The notes under the pieces were generated by a model. That model ran no database searches. It saw only the letters and a list, made by a program, of their open reading frames with translations, and had not been told where the DNA came from. From the NCBI GenBank assembly GCA_029862935.1, contig JAOTWK010000008.1, positions 1 to 31,311 of the forward strand: a stretch of DNA of 31,311 bases, in the 5' to 3' direction. Source of the stretch: Gemmatimonadota bacterium. GTDB lineage: Bacteria > Gemmatimonadota > Gemmatimonadetes > Gemmatimonadales > GWC2-71-9. Below, in pieces: positions 18,029 through 27,065 of the stretch (its first letter is position 1; every line of letters begins with the position of its first letter). The translations under genes and the position numbers were made by a program.

Positions 18029-18055
18029 CTGGTCTTTAGGTCAGCGAACTGTCAA
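18029..18055 (-). promoter_or_regulatory. Leftward promoter with overlapping operator candidate for the TetR gene
   Basis: On the minus strand a perfect -35 hexamer TTGACA (18050-18055) is followed at about 18 nt by a weak -10 (CAGTAT). Between and over these lies the imperfect palindrome CTGGTCTTTAGGTCAG (18029-18044; arms CTG..CT/AG..CAG). The arrangement fits autorepression by the TetR protein and possibly control of the divergent run starting at 18137. Confidence 0.4.
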
Positions 18056-18136
18056 CCCCTTCTGGTGCTTTATGTCAGTGGAGGTCCATCCTGAAACCAG
18101 CCATTCGATCGGGGCGTACAGGGAGGAGAGGAGCTC

Positions 18137-18582
18137 ATGGCGAATCCAATTGAGGCTCAGGTCTCTCCGCTGTTTCGCGCGGTGCTCGAAACCGTTGCCG
18201 AAGGAGTGGTCGTCTTCGATCCGGACGGGCGCCTGGTGTATTCCAACGCCCGAGCGCGAAGAGCGCTGGCTGCGTTGGGCGACGATGCGGTTCGAGCGGA
18301 CGCCGTGCTTCCCGAGTTGGCGCGCGCGGCAGCCGGATTGCCCCCATTTGGGTTGACGGTGCCAAGCTTTGCGAGGTGGTGTACCTCCCACCGCGCTCGA
18401 ATGGCGATCGCGATACGCTCGCGGAACGGGAGCGCCAGGCGATCATCGCTACGCTGGAACAGACGGGCTGGAAGTTGACGGAGAGCGCGAGGCAGTTGGG
18501 GATTTCGCGCACGACTCTTTGGCGTCGTCTCCGCGCGTATGGGCTCGACCGCGACAATCGGGCCAGATGGTCGCGCTCATAG
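18137..18582 (+). CDS. PAS-Fis-type regulator, interrupted by a -1 frameshift at a C5 run
   Basis: The ATG at 18137 has an excellent SD (GGAGAGGAGCTC). The first frame encodes a PAS-like domain (FRAVLETVAEGVVVFDPDGR, then VYSNARARRALAAL; residues about 12-45). After the CCCCC run at 18341-18345 the coding signal moves one frame: IWVDGAKLCEVVYLPPR, then ERERQAIIATLEQTG and the Fis-type HTH ESARQLGISRTTLWRRLRAYGL. Adding one C to the run restores a single protein of about 149 residues. So the gene is either frameshifted in nature or carries a homopolymer sequencing error; programmed slippage is possible but unsupported. Without the AAA+ domain of NtrC proteins it would be a small sensor-plus-DNA-binding regulator. 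It overlaps the next gene by 16 bp. Confidence 0.75.
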
Positions 18583-20762
18583 CTGCCGCTCTCCTCCTTT
18601 CTCCGCAGGGATCCGACACCGCCACGTTTCGCGATGCCGCAACGGCAGAGCTCTACGCTCGGGCCCGCGTGCGCCACATTCGGCAGGATTCACTCGTCAG
18701 GAATTACCGGGCTGTCGTGCGAACGCGACTGGACGCGAGCGCCGGGCGCAGTCGATTTGCCCGCCAGACGACACTCATGGCACATGAGGCCGTGGCGGAG
18801 GTGCGCTGGCAGGCACCAAACGATCTGAGGGTCAAAGTGTTGGGGACCCGCGCCGCGCTCCCTGTCATCCGAATTCTCGAGGGCTTTGGCGGCAACATCG
18901 AGGACGACGCCAAGGACGAATTGCGCCGACAGCTGCTGTTCGATCGACCGTGGTTCATTCCGCGCGCATTGAGTGACAGCATTCGGGTGATGGGAGTGCC
19001 TGACCATGCGGCGCTTCACCCGTTCGCGGATGACGCCCTCCGGTTCTACCGCTTTGCTGTCACGGACTCTCTGCAGCTCGTGACACCCAGCAGATCCGTT
19101 CGCGCCTACCAACTGCGAGTCGAACCGAAGCAATACGGACCCTCGCTCGTGGCGGGAAACATGTGGTTGGACGCAGCAACCGGCGACGTCGTGCGCTTCG
19201 ACATGATCTTCCTCGGCGACTATGTGTGGGAATCTCCCCACGAAGGTTCACCGGGAGACAGCGCCCGGGCGCGCAAGGAGAGCGCTCAAGCTGAGCGGTA
19301 CCTCACGGTGGAGGCACAGATCGAGTACGCATTGGTCGATCAACAGTACTGGATGCCCTACCGACAGCTCCTCGCGGTAACGGCAGAGATACCGTGGTTT
19401 GTGAACGTGGCCATCCCCGCTCGTGCGGTGACCACGTTCAGCGAGTACACGGTCAACGCCAACCCGCCCATCGTGTTTCAGGTACCGGAGACAGCTCTCA
19501 GCGGGGACGACGCGCCACGCCGACAGGTTGTAGTGAAAGGCAGCCCTCGAGGGATCGGTGTTGACGTCGAGCACGAGGATCGGGAGCAGCGGTTTGAGCG
19601 CGGGTACTTCCGGGCTGGGTTGTGGAGCGAGGGGCGGTGGGAGATGGACGTGCCGCCAGCCGATAGTCTGCTCGCGCACGAATGGGACACCCAACTCGAG
19701 GCGACGTTGGACGCAGCAGAGGAGGGTCGGCTCCGCGAGGCATTCGCCGATCTCAGTCGGTTGGAGGAGGAGCTTCCACCTGAGTGGACGGGCCGCCGGC
19801 GGCTTGCACTTGCCTGGGAAAACGCTGCCGAGATCGTGCGGTTCAACCGCGTACAGGGACTCTCTGCCGGAGTCGGGTATCGATTTCGACCCGGCGTCGA
19901 CTTCACGTCAGTGCTGGCTACGGCCCGGTTCGGGCTTTCTGATTTACGACCCACGGGTACGCTGACATGGCGGCGCGATGGACCGGCGGGTCGTTTGGAC
20001 GTGAAAGGCTTCCACTCAGTTACGGAGTCGGAGTCGTGGTCCGGTGGCCTCGGCATCGGGAATTCGCTCAACGCGCTGGTCGTCGGAAACGACGATGCTG
20101 ACTACTACCTGACGACAGGCGGTGGGGTCTCGTTCCAGTGGAACCATGGACTGCTTCGAGACGTAGAGGTGGAGCTCTCGTACGAACGACATGAGAGTAT
20201 GCAGGTGTCGACGGGCTCGATCATCGCCGACGTGTGGGGGAATAGAGCGTTTCAGGCGAACCCCGCCGTCAGCGAGGGATGGTTCGCCCACGGACGTCTT
20301 TCTCGGCACGGTCGCGTGGGGCCTGTGTCGCTGGCGCCGGGCGTGGAGGTGGTCGCAGGAGAGGTGGGTTCGGCAGGTCGGGCGTGGACGTCGGTCGGTA
20401 TTCCGTTCACGGTACTCGGACTGGGCGGCGCGCTGCGTCTCAAGGCTGCGATTACGCGCGGAGACTCGCTTCCGCAACTCGCATCCCGTCTCGGTGGACC
20501 AGCTACCGTGCGAGGGTATACGTACGGTGTGCGCCAAGGGCGGGAGCTGTGGGCGGCCCAGCTGGACATCGCACTCAGCCGATCTCGTCTTCTGGCTCCC
20601 GTGGTGTTCTTCGATGTCGGTGACACGTTCACTGCCGACCCACTGATCGGTGCTGGAGCGGGACTCTCGCTCTTGAATGGTCTCATGCGATTCAACCTGT
20701 CCAAGGGGCTGCGACCAGTGGAATCGCTGCGATTCGACCTGCTCTTTCGCGCGCCTCGGTAA
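18567..20762 (+). CDS. Outer-membrane beta-barrel protein of unknown function
   Basis: The roughly 731-residue product begins with a short hydrophobic export signal (MVALIAAALLLSPQG). An N-terminal half (about 20-400) follows, resembling soluble domains of carboxypeptidase-regulatory/DUF5686-like surface proteins. The C-terminal half (about 430-731) consists of alternating amphipathic strands and looks like a BamA/Omp85-style barrel (PATVRGYTYGVRQGRELWAAQ, then APVVFFDVGDTF and GAGAGLSLLNGLMRFNLSKGL). The Omp85 signature VRGY before the last strands is visible. It likely inserts in the outer membrane; transport or assembly roles cannot be assigned. The ATG 18567 lies inside the end of the regulator gene. 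The frame is open to 18369, but that part is shadow of the HTH. Confidence 0.8.
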   Translation: MVALIAAALLLSPQGSDTATFRDAATAELYARARVRHIRQDSLVRNYRAVVRTRLDASAGRSRFARQTTLMAHEAVAEVRWQAPNDLRVKVLGTRAALPVIRILEGFGGNIEDDAKDELRRQLLFDRPWFIPRALSDSIRVMGVPDHAALHPFADDALRFYRFAVTDSLQLVTPSRSVRAYQLRVEPKQYGPSLVAGNMWLDAATGDVVRFDMIFLGDYVWESPHEGSPGDSARARKESAQAERYLTVEAQIEYALVDQQYWMPYRQLLAVTAEIPWFVNVAIPARAVTTFSEYTVNANPPIVFQVPETALSGDDAPRRQVVVKGSPRGIGVDVEHEDREQRFERGYFRAGLWSEGRWEMDVPPADSLLAHEWDTQLEATLDAAEEGRLREAFADLSRLEEELPPEWTGRRRLALAWENAAEIVRFNRVQGLSAGVGYRFRPGVDFTSVLATARFGLSDLRPTGTLTWRRDGPAGRLDVKGFHSVTESESWSGGLGIGNSLNALVVGNDDADYYLTTGGGVSFQWNHGLLRDVEVELSYERHESMQVSTGSIIADVWGNRAFQANPAVSEGWFAHGRLSRHGRVGPVSLAPGVEVVAGEVGSAGRAWTSVGIPFTVLGLGGALRLKAAITRGDSLPQLASRLGGPATVRGYTYGVRQGRELWAAQLDIALSRSRLLAPVVFFDVGDTFTADPLIGAGAGLSLLNGLMRFNLSKGLRPVESLRFDLLFRAPR

Positions 20763-20781
20763 GTATCTAGGTTGCAAGGCC

Positions 20782-21249
20782 ATGCGACCAAAGCCGTTCA
20801 TCGTTGAGGAATATGTCCGCTGGTCTGATATCGACTACGCGGGCATCATTTTCTACGGGGCGTATGTGCGGTTCTTCGAGATCGCAGAGACGGAGTTGTT
20901 TCGTGCGGCGGGTGTTCCTTACAGCGAAGTGTTCGATCGATTCGGAATCTGGCTGCCCCGGGTGCACCTGGATTGCGACTTCAACTACCCTGCGCGGTTG
21001 GATGATCGACTCAGGGTCGCAGCGTACTTCACGGGTTTTGGGACCAGCTCGATCCGTATCAACTTCGACGTGCTGCATGTCAACGCAGGCGAACTGGCGG
21101 CGACTGGCCGGGAGGTCCTCGTGTGCACGGACCGTGAGAGTCTCCGCCCAACTCCGCTTCCGAAAGACTTGCGAGGCGTTTTGGAGGAGTTCTCACTGTC
21201 CGAAGCCGACGCACGCCACCACCTAGGTCACGAGGTAGTCCAGCAATGA
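20782..21249 (+). CDS. Acyl-CoA thioesterase, 4-hydroxybenzoyl-CoA thioesterase type hotdog fold
   Basis: A single hotdog-domain enzyme of 155 residues predicted to hydrolyse acyl-CoA thioesters in the cytoplasm. The signature RWSDIDYAGIIFYGAYVRFFEIAETEL (about 13-39; catalytic Asp in DIDYAG) matches the 4HBT/YbgC group, which uses this aspartate and the following tyrosine region. The C-terminal strands (STSIRINFDVLHV, LAATGREVLVCTD) complete the fold. The start at ATG 20782 has AAGG at SD distance; the gene begins 19 bp after the barrel gene. It ends in an ATGA overlap with the lipoprotein gene, implying translational coupling. The substrate is unknown; YbgC-type enzymes often act near the envelope (Tol-Pal), which would fit the neighbours. 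Confidence 0.9.
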   Translation: MRPKPFIVEEYVRWSDIDYAGIIFYGAYVRFFEIAETELFRAAGVPYSEVFDRFGIWLPRVHLDCDFNYPARLDDRLRVAAYFTGFGTSSIRINFDVLHVNAGELAATGREVLVCTDRESLRPTPLPKDLRGVLEEFSLSEADARHHLGHEVVQQ

Positions 21250-21905
21250 AGCAAACCACACGGCTCGTCGCGGTTGTACTGAGCAGTATGCTGTTCGGAT
21301 GCGGCGAGCCTCGAGAAGAAGGCACTGACACACCACCTCTGGTTCCAGAGGTGGACTCGATTGCGGTGGCCGACACGCTCGTGATGCCGGACATCCCGGA
21401 GGCTCGTCGAGGATACCTGGTCGCGCGCGGCGCGGGGCCGTACGAGTTGGATGGCGCCTGGGAAGCGCAGACTGGGGGGTGTGACGATCCACCAATGCTC
21501 GAGGTCATCGGACGCCAACCGGGGATGGGAGTGTTGGTGCTGCTCCAATTGCCTCCCGCAGGTGAGAGAATGACGAGTTACCCGGTGACCCTTGTTGAGG
21601 AGGGTGCGCCCACTCCACCGGCATCCCAGATGGCCGTCCAGTTGTTCGAAGGCTCGACGGGGCGCGCGTTCCAGGGCATGGAAGGATCGATCGACGTCTA
21701 CCAGTACGACGCTCGTGTGAGCGCTCGGTTCGCCGTCACCCTACGAGAGATCGCCTCGGACGACGTACAAAAGTACGCAGGTGTCTTTCATGAGATCCGC
21801 GTGGAGCCGTTACCGCAGGAGCAGTGCGCCCAGATCAAGGCGGCCCTCGAGGCCTCTGACTCAGCCACCACGGACACCGTGTCGTCGCCGCGTGAGCCAC
21901 GATGA
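21246..21905 (+). CDS. Predicted lipoprotein, unknown function
   Basis: No recognised family. The 219-residue product has a lipoprotein signal (MKQTTRLVAVVLSSMLFGC, lipobox LFGC, lipidated Cys19), an acidic/proline linker (GEPREEGTDTPPLVPEVDS) and a beta-strand-rich domain (about 55-195: GGCDDPPMLEVIGRQPGMGVLVLLQLPP, split around 80-105). It ends in a disordered serine/threonine tail. It likely sits in the inner leaflet of the outer membrane. Both ends are coupled: ATGA with the thioesterase upstream and ATGA with ispH downstream. Confidence 0.82.
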   Translation: MKQTTRLVAVVLSSMLFGCGEPREEGTDTPPLVPEVDSIAVADTLVMPDIPEARRGYLVARGAGPYELDGAWEAQTGGCDDPPMLEVIGRQPGMGVLVLLQLPPAGERMTSYPVTLVEEGAPTPPASQMAVQLFEGSTGRAFQGMEGSIDVYQYDARVSARFAVTLREIASDDVQKYAGVFHEIRVEPLPQEQCAQIKAALEASDSATTDTVSSPREPR

Positions 21906-23095
21906 AGCAGACGTACTTCCGAAAGGGATTCGGACTCAAGCGCGAAATCGAAGGCAGCCTGGTGGCCGACTACCACAGCCGGCTTGTCGATCACGTACGC
22001 GAACTCGGCAACAAGCTGGAGGTGGGCTCGATCACCTTTCGGCTTGCAAAAGAATTCGGCTTCTGCTATGGCGTAGACCGTGCGGTGGAATATGCTTACG
22101 AGAGCCGGCAGAAGTTCCCGGACAAGCGCATCTTTCTGGTAGGCGAGATCATCCACAACCCGCACGTCAACGAGAAGCTCGAGACCATGGGCATCGCAAT
22201 TCTCCGCCCCACCGAGGACGGTCGATTCGACTTCTCAGCGGTGAGTCCCGAGGACGTGGTCCTGATACCGGCGTTCGGGGTCCGGGTCGAGGATTTCAGT
22301 GCACTGCGCGACATCGGTTGCGTGCTGGTCGACACGACCTGCGGATCGGTGCTGAATGTCTGGAAGCGTGTTGAGAGCTATGCGCGTGACGGCTTCACGG
22401 CTGTCGTGCATGGCAAGCACTTCCACGAAGAGACCAAGGCCACGACGAGCCAGGTGACGAAGCACGAGCGCGGCCGCTTTCTCATCGTCCGTGACATGGA
22501 CGAGACCGAATTGTTGTGCCGCTTCCTCGTTGGGCAGGCCTCCCGCGAGGAAATGCAGGAGGCGTTCGGCCACAAGGTCTCCGCCGGATTCGACTTCGAC
22601 AAGGATCTCGCCCACATCGGCATTGCAAATCAGACGACGATGCTCGCAGGCGAATCTCTGGCGATTGCTGATCGCATCAGGCGGGCACTGGCACAGCGAT
22701 ATGGTTCCGCAAAGGCGGACGAACACTTCCGGAGTTTCGACACCATCTGCTCGGCCACGCAGGAGCGGCAAGATGCGATACTCGAGCTGATCGAAGAGCC
22801 GCTCGACATGATGATCGTCATTGGTGGATACAACTCGAGCAATACGAATCATCTTGCGAAGATCTGTGCAAAGAAGGTCGAGACATTCCACATAGACGAT
22901 GCGACGTGCCTCGATCTCGCAACAGGTGCGATTCGGTACAAGCCGGTCGATGCGCTCGAGCAATCAGAGAAGCGCGATTGGCTGACTGACGACGTGACGA
23001 TCGGAATCACGGCCGGTGCGTCGACGCCCAACAACAAGATCGGTGAGGCGATCGAACGGGTGCTGCGAATCCGGGGTCTGCCCTCGCCAGTCTGA
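21902..23095 (+). CDS. ispH: 4-hydroxy-3-methylbut-2-enyl diphosphate reductase, long form
   Basis: The last enzyme of the MEP isoprenoid pathway, converting HMBPP to IPP and DMAPP in the cytoplasm with a [4Fe-4S] cluster. The three cluster cysteines are C55 (FGFCYGVDRA), C147 (DTTCGS) and C283 (DTICSATQERQ). Other signatures are GEIIHNPHVN, VVHGKHFHEET, IGGYNSSNTNHL and ITAGASTPNN. At 397 residues, with an N-terminal extension and inserts, it is the long form typical of plants, cyanobacteria and some other phyla rather than the roughly 310-residue proteobacterial form. The ATG overlaps the lipoprotein stop (ATGA). The odd position after a lipoprotein suggests transcription with the envelope genes. 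Confidence 0.97.
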   Translation: MKQTYFRKGFGLKREIEGSLVADYHSRLVDHVRELGNKLEVGSITFRLAKEFGFCYGVDRAVEYAYESRQKFPDKRIFLVGEIIHNPHVNEKLETMGIAILRPTEDGRFDFSAVSPEDVVLIPAFGVRVEDFSALRDIGCVLVDTTCGSVLNVWKRVESYARDGFTAVVHGKHFHEETKATTSQVTKHERGRFLIVRDMDETELLCRFLVGQASREEMQEAFGHKVSAGFDFDKDLAHIGIANQTTMLAGESLAIADRIRRALAQRYGSAKADEHFRSFDTICSATQERQDAILELIEEPLDMMIVIGGYNSSNTNHLAKICAKKVETFHIDDATCLDLATGAIRYKPVDALEQSEKRDWLTDDVTIGITAGASTPNNKIGEAIERVLRIRGLPSPV

Positions 23096-23129
23096 CCTGG
23101 CTGTCATAGGGCGTCCTGGCAATCTGCAC

Positions 23130-23756
23130 GTGTCTCGTCTCACCACCTCGGCGGCTGTTCTCATAGCGGCAAACTCCTTTCCGCTTTATGGGGTCGCCGT
23201 TCTCGACTGGGAAGTGTTCCCACTTGTGCTGCTGTTCTGGCTCGAGAATGTCATCATCGGCTGCTTCAATGTCTTCAAAATGCTGCTCATCGGGCCATAC
23301 GACGCGGTGCGGTGGATCGGCAAGATGTTCATGGCTGCGTTCTTCGTGGTGCACTACGGCGGGTTTGCGGCCATTCACGGGATGTTCGTGGTGCTGCTGT
23401 TCGGGAGCGGATATGTGTCGCCAGGTGAGTCTCTGAGCATGGAGTGGCTCGCCGATACTCTGTCGCAATCGGGGACGGTCTGGGCTGCCATCGCGCTCGT
23501 GTTGAGCCACGGTTTTTCGTTCCTGTGGCATTACGTGGGCCAGGGCGAGTATCGGCAAGCGACGATCGAGCGACTGATGATGCAGCCTTATGCGCGGGTA
23601 GCGGTGCTGCACATGGCGATCATTGGGGGCGGCATGTTGGTGATGGCGCTTGGCACGCCCGTGGCGGGACTCGTGCTGCTCGTGGTGTTGAAGGTCGGTC
23701 TAGACCTCAGGGCTCATATGCAAGAGCACCGCAAGGCACAGTCGATCGAGCGTTAA
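23130..23756 (+). CDS. DUF6498-type integral membrane protein
   Basis: A 208-residue polytopic membrane protein with about five or six hydrophobic segments. The pattern FPLVLLFWLENVIIGCFNVFKML and FFVVHYGGFAAIHGMFV matches the DUF6498 family as I know it; its function is not known. The start is taken at GTG 23130 because the preceding in-frame sequence lies in the end of ispH and is shadow-like; no good SD is seen, so it may depend on coupling. It is the last gene of the rightward run and overlaps the dnaE2 stop by 4 bp on the opposite strand (TTAA). Confidence 0.8.
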   Translation: MSRLTTSAAVLIAANSFPLYGVAVLDWEVFPLVLLFWLENVIIGCFNVFKMLLIGPYDAVRWIGKMFMAAFFVVHYGGFAAIHGMFVVLLFGSGYVSPGESLSMEWLADTLSQSGTVWAAIALVLSHGFSFLWHYVGQGEYRQATIERLMMQPYARVAVLHMAIIGGGMLVMALGTPVAGLVLLVVLKVGLDLRAHMQEHRKAQSIER

Positions 23757-26700
23757 CCCCAGCTCTTGGCGTCCGGTGCGTTACGCCGCAGGTGTTTGAG
23801 AAACCGATACGGAGAGCCTTCCTCTGTGCGTGATCTTGCAGCACCGCTGGGCGTCTTGAGGCGCTGTTGCAGCGCTAAGGGGCGAACCTCCTCGGCAATG
23901 ACATTGACCGTGCGGTCGTCTCTGGCCAGAGTACCGGCAATGGTAAGGAATGGCTCACCGCGGATTGCTAGGCGGTCTCGTTCGTACACCTTCGGACGCA
24001 CGATCGCGTTGATCATCCCTGCCTCATCCTCGAGCAATATGAAGGTGTACCCACGCGCGGTTTCGGGACGCTGACGAGCAACCACCAGTCCCGCGACCCG
24101 GATCCCAGTGCCATGCTCCAGCGTTTCGAGTCGATCACTTTTGATGACGTTATGTGGCAGCGCGCCACGGAGAAGCGCAAACGGATGGCCACTCGCCGAA
24201 AAGCCCAGCACGTCGTACTCCGCCACGACGCGCTCCTCGGTCGCAATGTTGCCGAAGCGCAAATGCTCGTACGGATGTGACAACGGGAGTTCGAGTTGCC
24301 GTCGGACGCGAGCGGGCTCGCGCGGTGCGTGCTTGGGAGGAAGCCACAGCCCAACCTGCCACAGAAGCTCGCGTCGTGTGAGACCGAACTCGTCGCAGGC
24401 GCCGACCCAGACTAGGTTCTCGATGGCGTCGCGGGAGAGCGCCGTCGGTGCACGCCGTATCAGATCGCCCAAGCTGCGGTACGCGCCGTTCCGGTTTCGC
24501 TCGTCGACGACCGCGGCGGCCACATCCCAGCTGCAATCACGAACGAAACCCAACCCAACACGGATGGCGCGCTCTTCGACTGTGCAGTAAACATCGCTTT
24601 GATTGACGTGCGGGAGCCGAACGTCGACCTGATGGCGTTTGGCGTCCCGCCCGAGCGCGTCGAGGGAGTAGAACCCCATCGGCTGGTTGTTGAACAGGGC
24701 CGTGTAATACTCGACGGGGTGATAGTGTCGCAGCCACGCCGATTGATACGCGAGGAGGCCGAAGGCCGCTGCATGTGACTTGGGGAAGCCGAACTCAGAA
24801 AACGCGACGACTTGCTCGAACACTTTCTGTGCGGTCGCCGTGGGAACGCCGCGATGTCGCGCGCCTTGCAGAAAATCGTCGAGGAAGTCTTGCATGAGCG
24901 CACGTGAGCGTCGTCGGCTCATTGCGCGGCGTAACGCCTCCGCCTGGCCGGCCGTGAACCCAGCCAACCCCTGACATACTTGCAGCACCTGATCTTGGTA
25001 GATGATCACACCCAGGGTCTCGCGCAGTGCGTCTTTGAGCAAAGGGTGGTCGAGTGGTGGCTCGTAGGAGAGTCCCTGGGCACGAGCGTGACGTTGTGCC
25101 TCGCGTCGCCGCACATAAGGATTGACGGCACCGCCCACGATGGGTCCGGGGCGCACGATGGCGACCTCGACGGCTAGGTCCTCGAGATTCTGCGGGCGGG
25201 TACGTCGAATCATTTGGATCTGTGCGCGACTCTCGATTTGAAACAGCCCGACTGTGTCTCCCGCGCAGATTTGGTCATAGACTGCCTCGTCTTCGAAGTC
25301 GATGCGGCTCAAGTCAGGCGGCACACCTTGTTTGTGGGTCACGAGCTCGACGCATTCTTCGACCAGCGAGAGCATACCCAAGGCGAGGAAGTCGATCTTG
25401 ATGAAGCGCGCGTCGTCACAGGAGTCTTTGTCCCACTGACACACAACACGGTCAGGCATAGCCGACCGCTCGAGGGGGACGATCTCCACGAGTGGACGGC
25501 TCGAGATGATCATGCCACCAACGTGCTGAGAGATGTGCCGTGGGAGACCCGCAATCTCCTCGGCGAGATCGCACAGCTCACGCCAGAGCGGCGCGTTGAC
25601 CCGACTGGCAAACTCCGGCAGCTTGGACAGCTCTTCTCGTAATGCTCCAGCCGAGCGGTGCGACGCAAGGCGGGCAATCTGTTCAATCTCTCCAGTTGGC
25701 AAATCGAGCGCCTTTCCGAGCTCGCGTACCGCTGACCGCAGCCGATACGTCGGAAACGCGCAGACAAGACCGGTGTGTTCTTCTCCGTAGCGCCGATAGA
25801 CCCGACGAATGAGCTCCTCCCGAATCTCCCGTGGGAAATCGAGGTCGATGTCGGGAACGGAAGCGAGCGTCTCGTTTAGGAAGCGTCCCAGAAAGAGCCG
25901 GTTGGCGACGGGATCGATGTGCGAGAGACCGAGGAAATAGCAGATGATCGAGGAGACCGACGAGCCACGCCCACGACCGGGTAACAGGTTGCTCGTGGCG
26001 CGGCGCGTGCCGTGGCGGACATCGGCTCCCACCTCGCGAGCCAACTCGAACAGATCGTGGTAGACCAGGAAGAACCCACACAGCCCATGGTGCTCGATGA
26101 GCCAGAGCTCTTCAGTCAAACGCTGTTCGGCCTCGATGCGATGGGTCGAATCGAGTGGATAGAACTGATCCAGCTTCGCGTGGCATAACTTGGCCAGTGC
26201 CTGTGGTGCGCTTTGTCGCTCGGCTCCACGAAAGTCGGGAAATGTGTAGCCGAGGTCGGTGGTCAGATCGAAAGCCGCGCACCGGTTGGCGAGGGTCTGG
26301 GTGTTGGTGATCGCGTCTGGGCGATCGCAAAACACCGCTGCGACGTCTTTGGGTCGTCGGAGCAGGAACTCATGATTGGGTTTTCGGAAGTCGTGCGACC
26401 CATCCAGCGTGGCACGGTGCTGGATCGCGACGAGTGCGTCGTGTAGACGTGCGCGCTCGCGCCGATGGTAGTGGACGTTACCGGTTGCGACAACCGAAAG
26501 CCCCACGGTGTCGGCAATGTCAGCCAGTGTTCGGGTGAGGTGTCGATCCCCGCGTACGGCGTTGCGTTGCAACTCGACGAAGAACCGTTCGGGACCGAAT
26601 ACGGCACGACAACGGTCGGCAAACCGTCGTGCTGCCGAGAGGCCTTCGGAGTGCAACACGCGGGGAAGCACGCCGTTACGACAGCCAGAAAGCACAAGGA

Positions 26701-27052
26701 GACCCTCATGGCGTGCTTCGAGGGATGCGAAGTCGAGCCGTGGGTTTCGTCGGTCTTCCTGTGCGAGATGCGCCTCGGTGACGAGTCGACAGAGGTTGGC
26801 ATATCCCGCAGGCGTTTCGGCCAGCAGGGTGACGTGTGATCCGTCGAGCAGGGTGAGCTCGGCCCCTGTGATGGGTTGTATCCCTGCCCGTTTCGCGGCC
26901 TGAGCGAACGCCATGGAACCGTATACGCCATGGTGGTCGGTCAGCGCCAGCGCCGGGTACCCGTAGTCCGCAGCTTCGAGGACCAGGTGCTCCGGAAGGG
27001 TAGCCCCGTCGAGGAACGAGAATGCCGAGTGACAGTGAAGTTCGATATACAT
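23753..27052 (-). CDS. dnaE2: Error-prone DNA polymerase DnaE2
   Basis: A C-family translesion polymerase of 1099 residues and the catalytic subunit of the ImuB/DnaE2 mutasome, responsible for damage-induced mutagenesis. It has the N-terminal PHP domain (HCHSAFSFLDGA, 6-17) and ALTDHHGVYG. Palm catalytic aspartates are D401 and D403 in PDIDLDFP and D554 in KIDFLALGML. Fingers (PQNLEDLAVEVAIVRPGPI), HhH and a C-terminal OB domain (GIRVAGLVVARQRPETARGYTFILLEDE region) are present. The PHP motif and short C-terminus are typical of DnaE2 rather than DnaE1. The ATG at 27052 has no visible SD; a very stable hairpin ends 13 nt upstream. It is the last gene of the operon and overlaps the convergent DUF6498 gene by 4 bp. 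Confidence 0.97.
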   Translation of the reverse strand: MYIELHCHSAFSFLDGATLPEHLVLEAADYGYPALALTDHHGVYGSMAFAQAAKRAGIQPITGAELTLLDGSHVTLLAETPAGYANLCRLVTEAHLAQEDRRNPRLDFASLEARHEGLLVLSGCRNGVLPRVLHSEGLSAARRFADRCRAVFGPERFFVELQRNAVRGDRHLTRTLADIADTVGLSVVATGNVHYHRRERARLHDALVAIQHRATLDGSHDFRKPNHEFLLRRPKDVAAVFCDRPDAITNTQTLANRCAAFDLTTDLGYTFPDFRGAERQSAPQALAKLCHAKLDQFYPLDSTHRIEAEQRLTEELWLIEHHGLCGFFLVYHDLFELAREVGADVRHGTRRATSNLLPGRGRGSSVSSIICYFLGLSHIDPVANRLFLGRFLNETLASVPDIDLDFPREIREELIRRVYRRYGEEHTGLVCAFPTYRLRSAVRELGKALDLPTGEIEQIARLASHRSAGALREELSKLPEFASRVNAPLWRELCDLAEEIAGLPRHISQHVGGMIISSRPLVEIVPLERSAMPDRVVCQWDKDSCDDARFIKIDFLALGMLSLVEECVELVTHKQGVPPDLSRIDFEDEAVYDQICAGDTVGLFQIESRAQIQMIRRTRPQNLEDLAVEVAIVRPGPIVGGAVNPYVRRREAQRHARAQGLSYEPPLDHPLLKDALRETLGVIIYQDQVLQVCQGLAGFTAGQAEALRRAMSRRRSRALMQDFLDDFLQGARHRGVPTATAQKVFEQVVAFSEFGFPKSHAAAFGLLAYQSAWLRHYHPVEYYTALFNNQPMGFYSLDALGRDAKRHQVDVRLPHVNQSDVYCTVEERAIRVGLGFVRDCSWDVAAAVVDERNRNGAYRSLGDLIRRAPTALSRDAIENLVWVGACDEFGLTRRELLWQVGLWLPPKHAPREPARVRRQLELPLSHPYEHLRFGNIATEERVVAEYDVLGFSASGHPFALLRGALPHNVIKSDRLETLEHGTGIRVAGLVVARQRPETARGYTFILLEDEAGMINAIVRPKVYERDRLAIRGEPFLTIAGTLARDDRTVNVIAEEVRPLALQQRLKTPSGAARSRTEEGSPYRFLKHLRRNAPDAKSWG

Positions 27053-27065
27053 GGTGACGGCCGCA

